Shown in pieces: positions 11,792 to 24,044 of a DNA stretch of 64,000 nt (position 1 is the first letter of the stretch; each line of letters opens with the position of its first letter). Source of the DNA: Dirofilaria immitis (Eukaryota; Nematoda; Chromadorea; Rhabditida; Onchocercidae); the NCBI GenBank assembly GCA_024305405.1, contig JAKNDB010000105.1:2480001-2544000 (forward strand), in the 5' to 3' direction. The translations under genes and the position numbers were made by a program. The notes under the pieces are model-generated. The model did no database searches, had not been told where the DNA came from, and saw only the letters and a program-made list of their open reading frames with translations.

Positions 11792-14700
11792 ATGGGTCTT
11801 TGTCAAAGTAAAGAGGAAAAAACACTGCAACAAAGAAGTAGGGGCATTGATCGCGAGATCAGAGAAAGTGCGATCGGAAATGAAAAAGCTATCAAATTAT
11901 TACTACTTGGTCAGTTAGTATTTGTCAGAATAGAAATATAAATGACATTGACGTTTTCTTTAGCATATTTATTCTCATTTTCAATATTTGTTTAATGAAA
12001 TAGATAAAGGGATTATCGCCATTGTTCATTTTATATTCAAAATTGAAAAAATTGGAAAAGAATTTAGGATCGATCATACAGAAACAGTGAGCATAGAATT
12101 CTAGATCAAGAAAGAAAGAGAAAAGCAGAGAAAAAGCCTTTTTGCTTTTTGTTATATATTAATGTCATAAATAATTAAAATAAAATTTATTTTAAAATGT
12201 TTTTAGGGGCTGGTGGTTCTGGCAAAAGTACGGTGCTAAAGCAGATGAGGTTAGTAATGATATCTATCACTATTTTTCAACTTTGCTTAATTTAGATGGT
12301 TGATATTCGTCATCAGATATATTTTTGCTATTAAAAATTATAATCAGTCATAATTAGCATGTCATCTTTTGCTGTTGTGCGAATATGTAATTTGCATTTT
12401 ATCGATATCTCTTAGGCAGATTTACAAATTCAAAGGAAAGTGTAATCCGTTTGAGCATTGCATCGTCTTTTTAGAATTTTACATAGCAGTGGCTTTACGC
12501 CCGAAGAATTGATAAAGCAACGTTTGTTGGTATTCGAGAACATAATCCAAGCAATGGATACTATCTTGCGAGCTATGAAACATTATGGTGTTAACTTTAG
12601 TGATCCAACCAGAAAGGTTATTTTTATGTGACGCAATATAAAAAAAAATCATTATTTACTAAATATTAAATGACTTATAGCAAGAATATCTTGCATTTTA
12701 TTATCTTCTTAGCCAAAAGGTTTTTCTCATTCCAATAGTCACTTTTCCCTTTTTCCTTACGTCTTTCCTGCAGAATTACTAAAATCTTTTAACAATTCAA
12801 GGAACTTTTATTTTAAATTTTGATTAATAGCATTCAAAATACCATTATCTTATTGACGCATATACGAAGTCTGGACCAATGATCACTTAAATTATTATAT
12901 TTTTGCAATTTTGGGGTATTATATTTTTGCAACTATATTCAGTAATTTTCCGCAGGCTGATGCAGCTGTCATCGCCGAAGTAATTAGCATAAACACAGGA
13001 ATGGAGACAATAACTTGCAAGATTGCAACTGCAATCAAGAATTTGTGGAAAGATCCTGCTATTCAGCTTATTTATGAAAGAAGAGATGATTTTCATTTGC
13101 ATGATTCTGCCAAACAGTTTGGTTTAATTTTTTAAATTTATAATAGTTGGGGGAATAAAATTTGAAAATTATGAGAAATTGAATTGAAGATTAATCTTTG
13201 ATTCATAAAAGATTTCAAACTTTTGTTTTCATGAAGGATTTCTTTTTCCCATTTCTACAATCACTTGGTAAGATTATATATTTCCATTTTAGCAGATCTA
13301 TTATTTTATTTTACAAATACCATACATTATTAACTCTGCGATAATCTATAAACTAAATTAATTAATTGATTGGGTAAAAAAGCTAACGATACCTGAAGAA
13401 ATTATTAAAGCTAAAAATAGCATTCATAATTATGCATATATGTTCATTAAATTTGTGTCACTTGCATACGTTTCATTTAAATTGCATGAAATTTCATAAT
13501 TTTGTACGATTGCTATCTTGACAAGTTGCTATTTTAATTAGCAAATAAGCTATTTTAATAAAGTAGAAAACGTGAAGCGTTAACACGGTGGCTAAAAAGT
13601 GAACACTAAGTTTGTAAAACTTATTATATCTATTCTAATTTCCCATATTATTTCTATGAAAACCTTCTATCAGTAATAAAATATTTGACTGAATTGGAAT
13701 TTTAAAAACAAGAAATATTATTAAACTAATGTCATGGCTAATTGAATAATGGACCTAAAAGATCTCTCGATTGGATTATCTATAATAAAATGAGTTATTA
13801 AAATGATTAAGTAAATATTTGTAGCGAAGTTTCGTAATTTCAGCAATTTATAGCAAAATGTAATTAAATTAAGAAAGCTCTAAACAATACTTTCACTCTT
13901 TCTTAATATGGCAAGATCTTACTTTTGAAAGAAATAATCGATATTAACAAGCAAATGAATAATTGAATATGATATTCCACTATGAATTAACCATAAGTAA
14001 TTTGCAATATATTTCATATATCTTTTTTGTTCAAAAATACGATAAAGATTTGATGCACAGATGATGGATAGAAAAGAAGAATGTTCGTTGTTTGCAGTTT
14101 CTTCGACAGCATTGATCGGATAGCAGCTGTGGATTATAAGCCAAGTGAACAAGATATATTGCTAACAAGAGTTAAAACAACTGGAATTGTGGAAGTTGAT
14201 TTTGTTATTAAAAATGTCCGATTCAGGTTTGTATTCACAAATAAAAGCTTTTTTATCAATACATTTCAGTATCATATCATAAGTTTTCGCTTTCATGTTA
14301 AATTCAAATAGAAAATCAGTCATTAATTAATTTAAACGTTATAAATCGTTTTAGATTGAGAGGATTTAAAATTCATCCTAAGTTATTGGCATATTAAACG
14401 AATTATTCATTAAAAAAGCAAAAATTTAGGCATATTTTCTTCAAAATAATTTTTACTGGAATCTAGTTTAGGATATTTGATGTTGGTGGACAACGGTCAG
14501 AGCGAAAGAAATGGATTCATTGCTTTGAAGATGTTCATGCTATTATATACGTTGCAGCTATTAGCGAATATGCCGAAGTTTTATTCGAAGACAATACTAC
14601 TGTTAGTTTAATTGAAAATTCACTCTTACGAGAGTCAAATTGCTTCATTTGTCTATGATCGAATAAATTACTGTATTGGCACATGAATATCATCCTACTT

Positions 14701-15387
14701 TCAGAATCGTATGTTGAAAGTATGCGTTTATTCGAATCGATATGTAATAGTCGATGGTTTATTAATACCTTCATTATTTTATTTTTGAATAAAAAGACTT
14801 ATTTATTGAAAAAATCAAAACAAAATCAATCAAGATTGCCTTTCCTCAATACAATGGTTAGTTGCATAAATCATCGAATATACCAAATCAGTATTTATCA
14901 CAAATAGTTCTTTCATATGAACAGTCTGTTTAAAACTTGGTAATAAAATATCACCAACATTTTCTACATCCTTGTAATTTCTAAAAATTTTCTTAAAAAT
15001 TAAAATGATATTTTTATTTGATATTTTTTGAATCTCAATTTATTGATAACTCTGAAATCTTTTTATATGCAATTGAAAAGTTGTAAAAATTTAAAACCAT
15101 TTAAAGCTATCATTTCTATGAAACATATGATAGTTTTTCAAAAGTTTCAACTCTGAATCCTAATATTTCAAAGAGTTAATTAAACTTAGAAGTGTTTAGG
15201 ACCTGAAACATACGAAGATTCGATAGCTTTCATAAGAAAACGTTTCGAAGCTTTAAATAACAATCCAGATAAGGCGATTTATGTGCACCAAACCTGTGCC
15301 ACTGATACCGGTCAGGTGCAAATAATTTTGGATAATGTTATCATTATGATCATTGAAAAGAATTTGAAAAGAGTCGGCATGCTTTAA
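11792..15387 (+). CDS. Heterotrimeric G-protein alpha subunit, nematode gpa-3-like
   Basis: Exons: 11792-11909, 12207-12249, 12475-12616, 12956-13116, 14098-14226, 14472-14601, 14705-14856 and 15200-15387 (TAA); junction phases agree. The protein starts [10 protein letters not shown], with Gly2 and Cys4 for myristoyl and palmitoyl anchoring. G1 is GAGGSGKST (residues about 40-48), followed by the helical domain ([17 protein letters not shown]), [13 protein letters not shown] (G2, with the switch-I Arg), [20 protein letters not shown] (G3), LFLNKK(D) (G4), and [10 protein letters not shown] (G5). The C-terminus is KNLKRVGML, without the pertussis-toxin cysteine, so it is not Gi/Go proper. The N-terminus and helical domain recall C. 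elegans GPA-3, a chemosensory/dauer G-alpha; the exact ortholog is unproven. Two single G losses in exon 14705-14856 (at 14713 and 14796) break the frame; the second falls inside NKKD. Everything else is intact, so sequence error is likelier than decay. Confidence 0.93.
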
Positions 15388-16655
15388 ATTATTGTTAACG
15401 ATTATTAGTAATATTTTCACCGCAATTGAATTTTCGAAGGGAATGATCATTTTATTGTCAAATAATATGACCTTCCTCATATTAATAAAGAATCTGTTAT
15501 TTGTTATTTTGCTCATCGATCTGCTGAAAAGATTAAGCAGAAAAAAATATTTTTTGTTCTAACGTAACATGTTGCTGCGTCCATCAAATCCTTCAAAGCT
15601 GAATTAATATATTACCGAAAAATCAACTTTTCGAAATAATTTTTCCAAATTTAAACGCAAATTTTTATTGAAAATATAATCCCATGCGGTCTAAATTAAA
15701 TTTATAGCTTAAATTATCATCATTGGAATTCGCAATAAATAATTCAAACACTGATTTTTCAATTCACAAATTATGTGCGACAATATCATAGATATCATGA
15801 AAAGTTTTTTTACTTTTATTAATTTTCCATTTTGCATATTTATTAAGACAGTTCTCAATTATTTAATTCCATGAAAATTGAGATACTTTTAAAGTAGTTA
15901 GTAAGTAGTTAGTAGTAACATAGTTAATGATACATAATAAATTCTTCATATACAGTAATCTCAGAATCTGAAAACAATCTAATATCATATACTAATTATT
16001 TTTTTCTTATTTAAAAATAAAAATGACTTGAATAAGATAAATTTGATTAAATAATGAATTAATTTTAATCACTTTTTCTTGAATTGTGGGCATTTTAGTT
16101 TAGTGTCAAAAGTTATGTTTAGTATTTCAATTTAAAATCGATCAAAATTTTTTAAAATATGGCGTGCCAATAATGGTAAAGATATTTGAAAAGAGTAACG
16201 AGAAGAATTGAAGAATTGATAAAATTTGCGATTTTCTTAATACATTTCTAAATCATGTATGTGAACTTTTGGTGACTTTTATTTTGGAAGGAGTCGTATT
16301 TTTGCTATGTGAAGTATTTTCGATTGATTAATCTTTGCACTGTTAAACTTTCATCCTGACATCAACTTTATTCTATAATAGCAATAACGTCGATAATTGA
16401 TTTTCAGAAAGATATAGCATATTTTGTTGACTCATTCTTCTTTTATCTTCGAAACATTAAAACGAAAAATGTCTATATTTTTAAATAGATGTATTTTAAA
16501 AATCATTGATAATATTTTAAAGACTAAAAGATCAAGAATATAATATTTGGTTATGCTAAAAATGATAATAAATTCTTAGATTTCAAAAGTTGTAAGTAAA
16601 TAAAGAGATTGTTTTATGATCAATGACCAAACATCTCAAAATCTTCGCACTTTAC
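15388..16655. other. Non-coding AT-rich interval
   Basis: This covers the G-alpha 3' region and further AT-rich sequence. The one coding-like patch is on the minus strand near 15553-15600. There, an acceptor-like ATTCAG precedes a short frame (FEGFDGRSNMLR, then a stop) that might be the last exon of the small membrane-protein gene whose first exon is at 16740-16837. The phase does not join cleanly, so this is not claimed. Confidence 0.5.
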
Positions 16656-16837
16656 CTGCTCATTTGTTTTCTTATTTATTAAGATTTCGTCACTACTTTT
16701 CTTTTCTTCATATTTCTATTTTTAATTTTTATGGCTTACCGATTAAGCATTTCGGCGTATAGTACGCAAGATAATACGATAATTGCCCCAATAATTGTGC
16801 AATTTTTGCGATGCGGTAATTCACCGAATGGCATCAT
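16656..16837 (-). CDS. Putative small single-pass membrane protein, 5' exons only
   Basis: The first coding exon is 16740-16837. It starts at tandem ATG codons and encodes MMPFGELPHRKNC followed by a hydrophobic helix (TIIGAIIVLSCVLYAEML), ending at a good gtaagc donor. The acceptor-like CTTCAG lies about 20 nt upstream of the ATG, as for an SL trans-spliced message. A second short exon (about 16656-16695, SDEILINKKTNEQ, donor gtaaag) joins in phase if an AAAAG acceptor is used. Later exons are not identified with confidence. I do not recognise the family. The basic/polar N-terminus and single helix of about 19 residues suggest a small membrane or mitochondrial inner-membrane protein, but this is inference. 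Confidence 0.42.
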
Positions 16838-18655
16838 ATCAAAACGTTACTTTTTTACTGAAGATTTTTTGGCATAAATTTTTTTCAAATTTTTAAAACC
16901 TGCCGTTTCTCTCTCTCTTTCCTGCAGTAAAAAGATGCTTAGACAGACATGGTTGCGACCTTCAAAAGCATTTTGGTATATTTCACCATTTTCGTTTTTA
17001 TTATCTTTTTTATTCAATCAAATAATCAAATGAATGAGTTGCTGTTTCTTTTCATTATTCAAAAATGTTGAAATTTTTCTATTCCTCTATTTTTACAACT
17101 ATTAAGGATTATATTTTAAATCATTTTGAATGAATTATCATTCAAAATAAAAATTTTTTCATAGCAAATATTATTCATTTGTTGTTAATGAAAAATTTAC
17201 TTTAACATAGTTACAGCATATGTATTTTGCTCATTTGACCTGTTATAATCATTATATAAACAAACAATGTATTAATGAATTAAAGAAATGTATCACGTTG
17301 AAAGTAACTGACATATTAGAAGTGAATTATAAAAAGAAAATTCAATTGATTTATACGTTCTGGTCACATCATCATACGCTTCTCGGGGCGATATCATTTC
17401 ATGGTGACACTTCGATTAGATTGGCCATGAATTTTTGTAGATAATACCTACGTACATAACCAGTAAGTATTATCTACAAATTGCGATCAATTTTTATGTC
17501 GGGATTTTTACATGAACATACTTTACATAAATCTAGAGTAAAGCTGATTTCTTCAATTAATTGCTTGAAAATATGCGCACAACTTTTTCTTGTCAAAATT
17601 AATTTCATTAATTATTTTCCTTTCTTCGGCTTCTGCTTTTTGCATTGTTTAACATTAACAAAGAAATATTTTGGCTTAATTTTCACTATGCTGATGAATT
17701 GTAATATAATTTCAACATTTGTTTCAAAAGTTAGCAGGTTGCTGAGTTTTATGCATAAAAAAACTTATTCATTGCTGTGAAAGGCTTCTTCTGCCTTATT
17801 TTCTTAGTAAGTAAGAAAATGAAGTAAATTATATCAAGCCGATATTTTCAATTTTTTTGACATTATTCCTTTTTTCCTATTATTTTATAATTATATAAAG
17901 TTTAATTATATAAAATTAAATGCATAGCCTTCTCATTAATTCTCAGTTTAAAATCTTGAATCTCGATGGCAATCAAATTTTACACTTTGTATTAGTTGCC
18001 GTTACTGCACCACCTCGAAAAGAATTGTTTGAAAATTTCAGACTGATTGAAATAACCTTTTCGAACATTCTCCAATATTTCGGAATAAATACATATTATA
18101 AACGATTGCTGACTTCGATAGAAAAATACGAAATATTAAAGGGAAAAGGAAAATTTGAGAGTGAAACAAATTATTAAAATTTTAAAGTATAAAATTTTAC
18201 AATTAACAATTAAATTCTTTTTTTAGAGAGTCAACACAGTATTTTCTGAAACTTCTTGTTCAAAATCTTCAATGATTGAATTCTCTATCTTCAACATTTT
18301 ATTTCTTTATTTCAATAAAATAGCAAGCAAAATGGTTCATACAAAAACTTGAAAAGCGATATAAGAGATAAATTATTTCTCATTTGAAGAATAACTTTAA
18401 TCAATCCACTAATTAATCAGATGTGTCGATACTGAAATCATATATCAACTTGATTAGCGTCTTCGAGACCTGTTATATGATTTATATGATGAAGATTGTT
18501 AGTTTCAAGAAAACCTTCTTGCGAGAGAAAGGAAATCATAATTCTTTTCACATCTTTAATTGGATTATTTCATTGTTTTTGCAAATGTTGCCTCAAAAGC
18601 CACAACAACAACAGTATCAGGCATAAAGATATAACAACAGCAGTGGCAAAAAAAA
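16838..18655. other. Interval without an assigned gene
   Basis: It holds a short exon-like plus-strand patch after TTTCCTGCAG (about 16928-16974, MLRQTWLRPSKAF, donor gtatat). It also holds a minus-strand frame at 17293-17397 that opens MISPREAYDDVTRTYKSIE and has a possible donor at 17311. Neither connects to a recognisable gene. Just before 18656 there is a Gln-rich frame (QKPQQQQYQ) interrupted by one stop; it may be 5' sequence of the next gene. Confidence 0.4.
17434..17480. repeat. Perfect 14-bp stem-loop
   Basis: TTTGTAGATAATAC (17434-17447) is exactly mirrored by GTATTATCTACAAA (17467-17480) around a 19-nt spacer. Pairing continues partly into the spacer. It could be a cruciform or RNA hairpin. 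No run of U follows that would make it a terminator, and the function is unknown. Confidence 0.7.
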
Positions 18656-21483
18656 ATGCCAATGAATGATCGACAGTTTGCTAAATCTGAAATATGTCAT
18701 AGTACTGGAAATGGATTACCCAATCAAAATAATTATAATAGCGATATCTTGGAATCACAGAAGGAATATGAGGATCCTGAATATTATTATTCGAAGCCGC
18801 CTGATCTTCCTCAGGTCTTTATTTCTCATATTTATTGAAATCTATCCATGCCAAATTGTTAATCGGACTTGTTTCAAACATTGAGTTTAACATAAATTTG
18901 AAGGTGATATCGTATACAAAAAAATGCCAAATTGCTTTTTTTTTTTAAAATTAAATGTGAATATTTTTGGATTTTCCTCTGTCCGAAAATTTACCTGAAC
19001 TTTGCCTAACTAAATCTTAAGAAAGCTTTAAGTTAAAAGAAAATTCACTAAATTTGAAAAAAATTTAAAATGTTAAATCTATTCTTGGAAATGCTTAATT
19101 TTATTTAATTTATTTTGTCTTGAATTTAAGAAACGAATGCCACCGCAGTTGCCACCAATGAATTCGTTGCAAAAATTATTCCGACACATCTTGTTATAGA
19201 GCATAAACAGGTTCTGTTCTGTCTAAAACTTAATTAGAATTTCACATATTTAAGTATTTTTAGTTTTTTATACAATTTTCATTTGTTATTTTATCATTGC
19301 CAAAGATTTCTTTCTACTTGTTGGAAGAAAGAAGATAAACATTTATTGTCAGATTTAATTCAAATAATCAATATCGAAATGCTTGCATAATGATTATAAC
19401 TGCATAATAATGGTCGTTACAGTCTTGAAATTTTAGAATCGCAGGATTAGAACGATCGCACAAACTGACCATATTACTGATACTTCACAAGTGTGTTTCC
19501 TAGTGTTAACTTGAAGTGCAGCGATGAAATGAAATAAAACGATTAATTCAGCAATTGCAGAAAGATGGTTGTAATTCGAAATCGATATCAGTGGGATGCT
19601 TGTTATCAATAATAACTGTACTATTCATCCTATTGCTAGCTTATTTCTTGGCTTGGAATCCGAAAAAGATGATAATTTCAAAACTCTACCAGAGTCCATA
19701 GTTCCTGATGTATGGAATTCGAATGTTGACGAAATAATATAGCAAAATTAATATGGTCATAAATCGCTGTTTTATTTCAAGTTTATTAAATCAAACTTGA
19801 TTTTGCAAGATTAGATGACAGCTTCCTTAGTCTTCGGAAGAAAATAAGTTTTTCTGAAAATTAATACGCCATTTCAGTTCATACTAGATCGCATTTTTAT
19901 ATCCATGCGAATTATATATCTGTAATCTAATGCTTTTCAGATAATCCTCATTTTCTCATATTTTCTATGCTTCACCAATAAATCAAGTTAGTTTTTTACT
20001 TGCTTTGAACATGAGAAAATGAAATTTCTTATAATTCAGGATCGGCATTATACTGGAAGTACACGCAGCAGTTCCAATACAAATGTAGTAAAATCGAAGA
20101 TGGATATCGATGTTATGCCAAGTTTCCTGCTTACGTTGCTAATCACAAAGCGAAAGTTATGTTTATTCGAAGCGGGTACTGATCGAAGTGAGGAATCGAA
20201 GTTGGTTTTACTGCTCGCTTGATGTAAATCTATGTAAGAATAACGTATTCATATCTGATCTTATTTGCATTCAATGAAATAGCAAAATATATGAATCTTT
20301 GTATTTAAGAAGAGAGTATCGCGAGGAACATATTGAAACGGCACGTCTGCTACAGTTTGCAAACTTGAGTGTAAATGGAACCCCTGTTCATCCGCTTCAA
20401 TTTCAACGATATATTCGAAGTCTAGGCGTAGATGCAGATTGCTATGTGATTATTTATGATCGTGGGGAAGTCGTTTGGGCTACACACGCTTTGTGGATTT
20501 TTGTGGTAATAAAATTTGAGATTCTAATAATGTTTTACTGAAATAATGGATGGTTTCATTTTTATAGGATGGTTAGCAATTGATTATGATCTATTAATAT
20601 AATTTCACCACGTAATGGAAGTTATCACTCTAAATTTTTATGGATTAATATTAATCTTTGATTTAGCTCTTTGGACATCAGAAAGTTTCGTTGTATTCTG
20701 GTGGCATTAGCGAATGGAAAAAATTAAAAGAAAATTCAGCTCAATACAGAACGGAAAGTGGTGGTGCAACATATCCACAACGTAGTGGACATTTTCGAGC
20801 TGAATGGAATTCCGCAGTAAGTCATTTTTAATCAGAGAAAAATCATGTGAAAGGATGAGCAGATGGTAACTTTATATAATTGCAAATAAATTCGCGGTAG
20901 ATGGCTTCAATTAAAATATTTCATACATTTTAATAAACTTGAATTCATACAACGACTGCTTATTAATTAATCATTTATAATAGGTAATTTGTACATTTGA
21001 TGACGTCCTTATTAATACGGAGCTAAAGACGCATGACTTGGTGGATGGCCAGAATCGTGAAGTAAGTAATCAATTTAAAATTCAATGAATAAAAGCACTA
21101 AAATATCTTTAATAATATTTCGAGCTATTCATTACTCCCGTTTTTTTCTTACTATTTCTGCTATTTTCTTTCAGCAATATGAAGGCATTTCGTCGGGAGC
21201 AATATATGGTCATATTCGATCATCAATCAATGTCCCAGCAGAAGATGTTTATGACTGGCATAATCAAAAGTGGCGAGATGAATCGGACCTCAAAATTCAG
21301 CTTCGCTCGAAAAAACTCAACGAGAATCGTCCAGTGATCGTTTACTCGTCATCAGCTATTCATTCTAGTTTAACATGGTTTATATTGAGGAAGTGTGGCT
21401 ATAACTCGAGTATTTATTTTGGCTCCTGGCCAGAATGGCTTATACGGGCACCAGAATTCCTCAAAATTGTACCAAGGAAATAA
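18656..21483 (+). CDS. Membrane-anchored tandem rhodanese-like protein lacking the catalytic cysteine
   Basis: Exons: 18656-18814, 19131-19210, 19437-19490, 19561 to about 19676 or 19742, 20040-20223, 20310-20505, 20667-20816, 20984-21061 and 21175-21483 (TAA). The N-terminal part is acidic, Tyr/Pro-rich and likely cytoplasmic (YEDPEYYYSKPPDLPQ). A transmembrane helix follows (VGCLLSIITVLFILLLAYFL), then a luminal/extracellular stretch with Cys (YKCSKIEDGYRCYAKFPAYV). Next come two rhodanese domains: domain 1 has VLIEVR, EYREEHIETARLL, CYVIIYDRG and LFGHQKVSLYSGGISEWKK; domain 2 has GHIRSSINVPAEDVYDW and PVIVYSSSAIHSS. Rhodaneses transfer sulfane sulfur through the Cys that opens this last loop; here it is Ser, so sulfurtransferase activity is unlikely. 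Single-base gaps at 19171-19175, probably 19663-19667, and 20174-20176 break frames. The joins 19561-exon to 20040 and 20223 to 20310 are not phase-proven. The alternative is two adjacent genes, with the break after 19742. Confidence 0.7.
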
Positions 21484-21853
21484 TTTTAGCTGTCGCGTTA
21501 ATTTTAATTTGTATTTATATCACTCATCATATTTTTATTTAAAAGAATATTGTTGAAATATATAAGAGATGCCATATATGCGTATGGATCAGATGACATA
21601 TAATTATTGATCTGTTTCATAATCAACTTTCTATAATTTTCTAAATTAATTTTCTATAATTTTGTCCACTAATTTTTGGTATAGTGTTATATTTTAACTT
21701 TTCAACAAAATTCTATTTTCTATATATTGGCTTTCCCATTCAGCATGACTCGTTTCATGTACTAAAGTATTTCATAGCATTTTTTTTTACTTCTAAATAG
21801 AGTGGATGGAATACTTCATAAATGTTTAAATATGCATGAAGCATCATTCTTCA

Positions 21854-21970
21854 AACTTTACTTCATCAATAATGAACCTTACTATCAAAAAGGCTGGAAA
21901 GGCAGACATCCAGACTTTTGATTGGCTAAGTTTGATCCAGCATATGAGAAAAATGTAACAAATCCTTGAT
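21854..21970 (+). pseudogene. Unassigned coding-like fragment
   Basis: This block downstream of the rhodanese stop reads KLYFINNEPYYQKGWKGR, HPDF, a TGA stop, then LAKFDPAYEKNVTNP and a stop. Composition and residue choice look protein-coding, unlike the AT-driven flanks. No acceptor or start is evident, and I do not recognise the protein. It may be a decayed exon or retrocopy; chance cannot be excluded. Confidence 0.25.
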
Positions 21971-23791
21971 CGTTCTGTTCCACTCTTTTTTGCTGTATTA
22001 GTTTTAATTTAGTATCAACATCCGGTTTTATTCTTTTTATCTTTGCCAAAAGAATTCACATTTAAAACGACAATTGTTGATGATAAGCAGTTTTCAATGA
22101 AATTAAAACAAAATTAATTTAGCAAATAAAAAGCTTCTTCAAATGGTTGTAATAAAGCCACAAAAATTTTCAACCAGTAATTTTTTTGCACAAAGTATGC
22201 AAATTGCGAGAAAAAAAACATAAAATAGAATGAAAATGATTTTTCGTTTTAGTAAGAATTTTATTATTTAAAAAATTTGGTATAAAATATCAAATTTCTT
22301 GTTCAAAATTAAGGATGATGTTTAATTTTTCATTTCATATTAAAGATTTTTGATTTATTTCTCGTTTTTTTACATATAATCTAGCAGTTTCATATTTCTA
22401 GGAGTATTAACTTTAAAGATTCGTTATTTAACTAAAAAGCTGAAGCTTCTCAAAAAAATGATTTATTTATGAGGGTATGGTTAGTTTTTGGAATTTATAA
22501 ATTTATTATTCAACCTCTCATGTATTCTTTCATTTGTTTTGAATTTTTGCCAATTTTTTGTCTTTTATTTCACCTTTTAAGAATGAAAAAAATTAGAATT
22601 TTTTATTTGAATCACATTCACATATATAAATAAATATCCTGATGTACTTTTAAACTATATCTAACGTCTCTATGCTTGCTTGTTTGAACTTAAATTTTTC
22701 TCAAAGGAATATTCAAGCGATTAATGATAAAAAGCTTTGATGGAAATGAAATGAAAAAGAAGTTTTTCCTGGCAAAGCAGTGGTAATAAAAGTTAAAAGC
22801 GAATAATAATTTTTGAGTATGTTATTTTCAATTGATTACGTATAATTTGAATCATGAGCCTGAAGTGATTACATTTAGGTATAACAATATACAATTAAAT
22901 CTACAATTATCCAGTTGCATTTATTGAAGATCAGGTGTCTGATATCTTCTGAAAAAGAAAATAACTGTCGTTCCTGCTCTGAATGTAATCCTTTCAGGTT
23001 CTTGTTTCGAACACTAAAACTCTAATCAATTAGGTTTTTCTAAGCAAACTAAATTAAATTTGCTACAAGGACAGATAATACCAGCCAAAAGTTGATAGCG
23101 ATTTTAATTTACTAAAGAAGCTAAATATATTTCGATGTCGAATTAGGTGTTTGTTGATTCTGATAATTGATATTATCCGGTGAGGCTGAACTGCCATTTG
23201 TCACTTAACTTATGTAACATAATTACTTAAATAATTTAATTCACTTTAACTGATAATGCTAGTAATTTTTTAACTGTATGCTGCAGAGTTTATGTTTACA
23301 AGGTTCTACAATTTTCAAATGGGAATCAACAGAAGATTAAATGTGATAACTTTATCATAATCAACATAATCTATCGAGCAACCTGCATTTATTTCAGTGA
23401 GCTAACAAACCACTGAATGGTATTTATTTAAAAGATTAACTAATTTCAATATGATCCATAGTTTGACTAATTTATTTTCCATAAAGTAAATATGCAAATT
23501 TAAATAAAAACGAATTTAAGTACGAACCAGTTATTAAAGACTGAGCTATTTCTTAGTGAACTGTTCTTCTAATTATGCTTATAAGAAATTGTCCATTCAA
23601 TGCTAATTTAATCTAATCTTTCAAAAAGGTGCTGAAATTTTAAAAAGAATTTTCTTATAATGAATGTAGAAAAAATAAAATCCAAAATATTTGGAACATA
23701 TATAAACCCTATATTTTTAAACAATAGCCAAACTTGAGATTGGACAAGTATTTCTAGTGAAGTCAAGTTTTTTTGCTTGTTAAAATTAAAC

Positions 23792-24044
23792 GTTGATATC
23801 AACAAAGCGTATGCATATTTGCCAAACATTATTTGTGGTATTTTTTAACTTATCTTTTGGTACTTATTTTTACTTATCCTTTGGTACAGACGATTATTAT
23901 TTCATGACTATGACCAGTTTTTTTGCTTTCAAAGAGGAAAAAGTTTAGACTTGACGAGAAAGAATATCTAATTATAGTAAGTTCTGCCAATAGCGTAACA
24001 CAAATAATGTTTGGCAAATATGCATACGCTTTGTTGATATCAAC
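23792..24044. repeat. Perfect 46-bp inverted repeat with 161-bp spacer
   Basis: The arm 23792-23837 (starting GTTGATATCAACAAAGCG) and the arm 23999-24044 (ending CGCTTTGTTGATATCAAC) are exact reverse complements over 46 bp. Similarity stops abruptly on both sides. The spacer carries a short internal direct repeat (ACTTATCTTTTGGTAC / ACTTATCCTTTGGTAC). It resembles the ends of a small non-autonomous element, but I could not see target-site duplications. Confidence 0.85.

Noticed and set aside
15253..15516. Minus-strand 87-residue open frame
   Set aside because: It is antisense to the last G-alpha exon, which contains the G5 motif and C-terminus.
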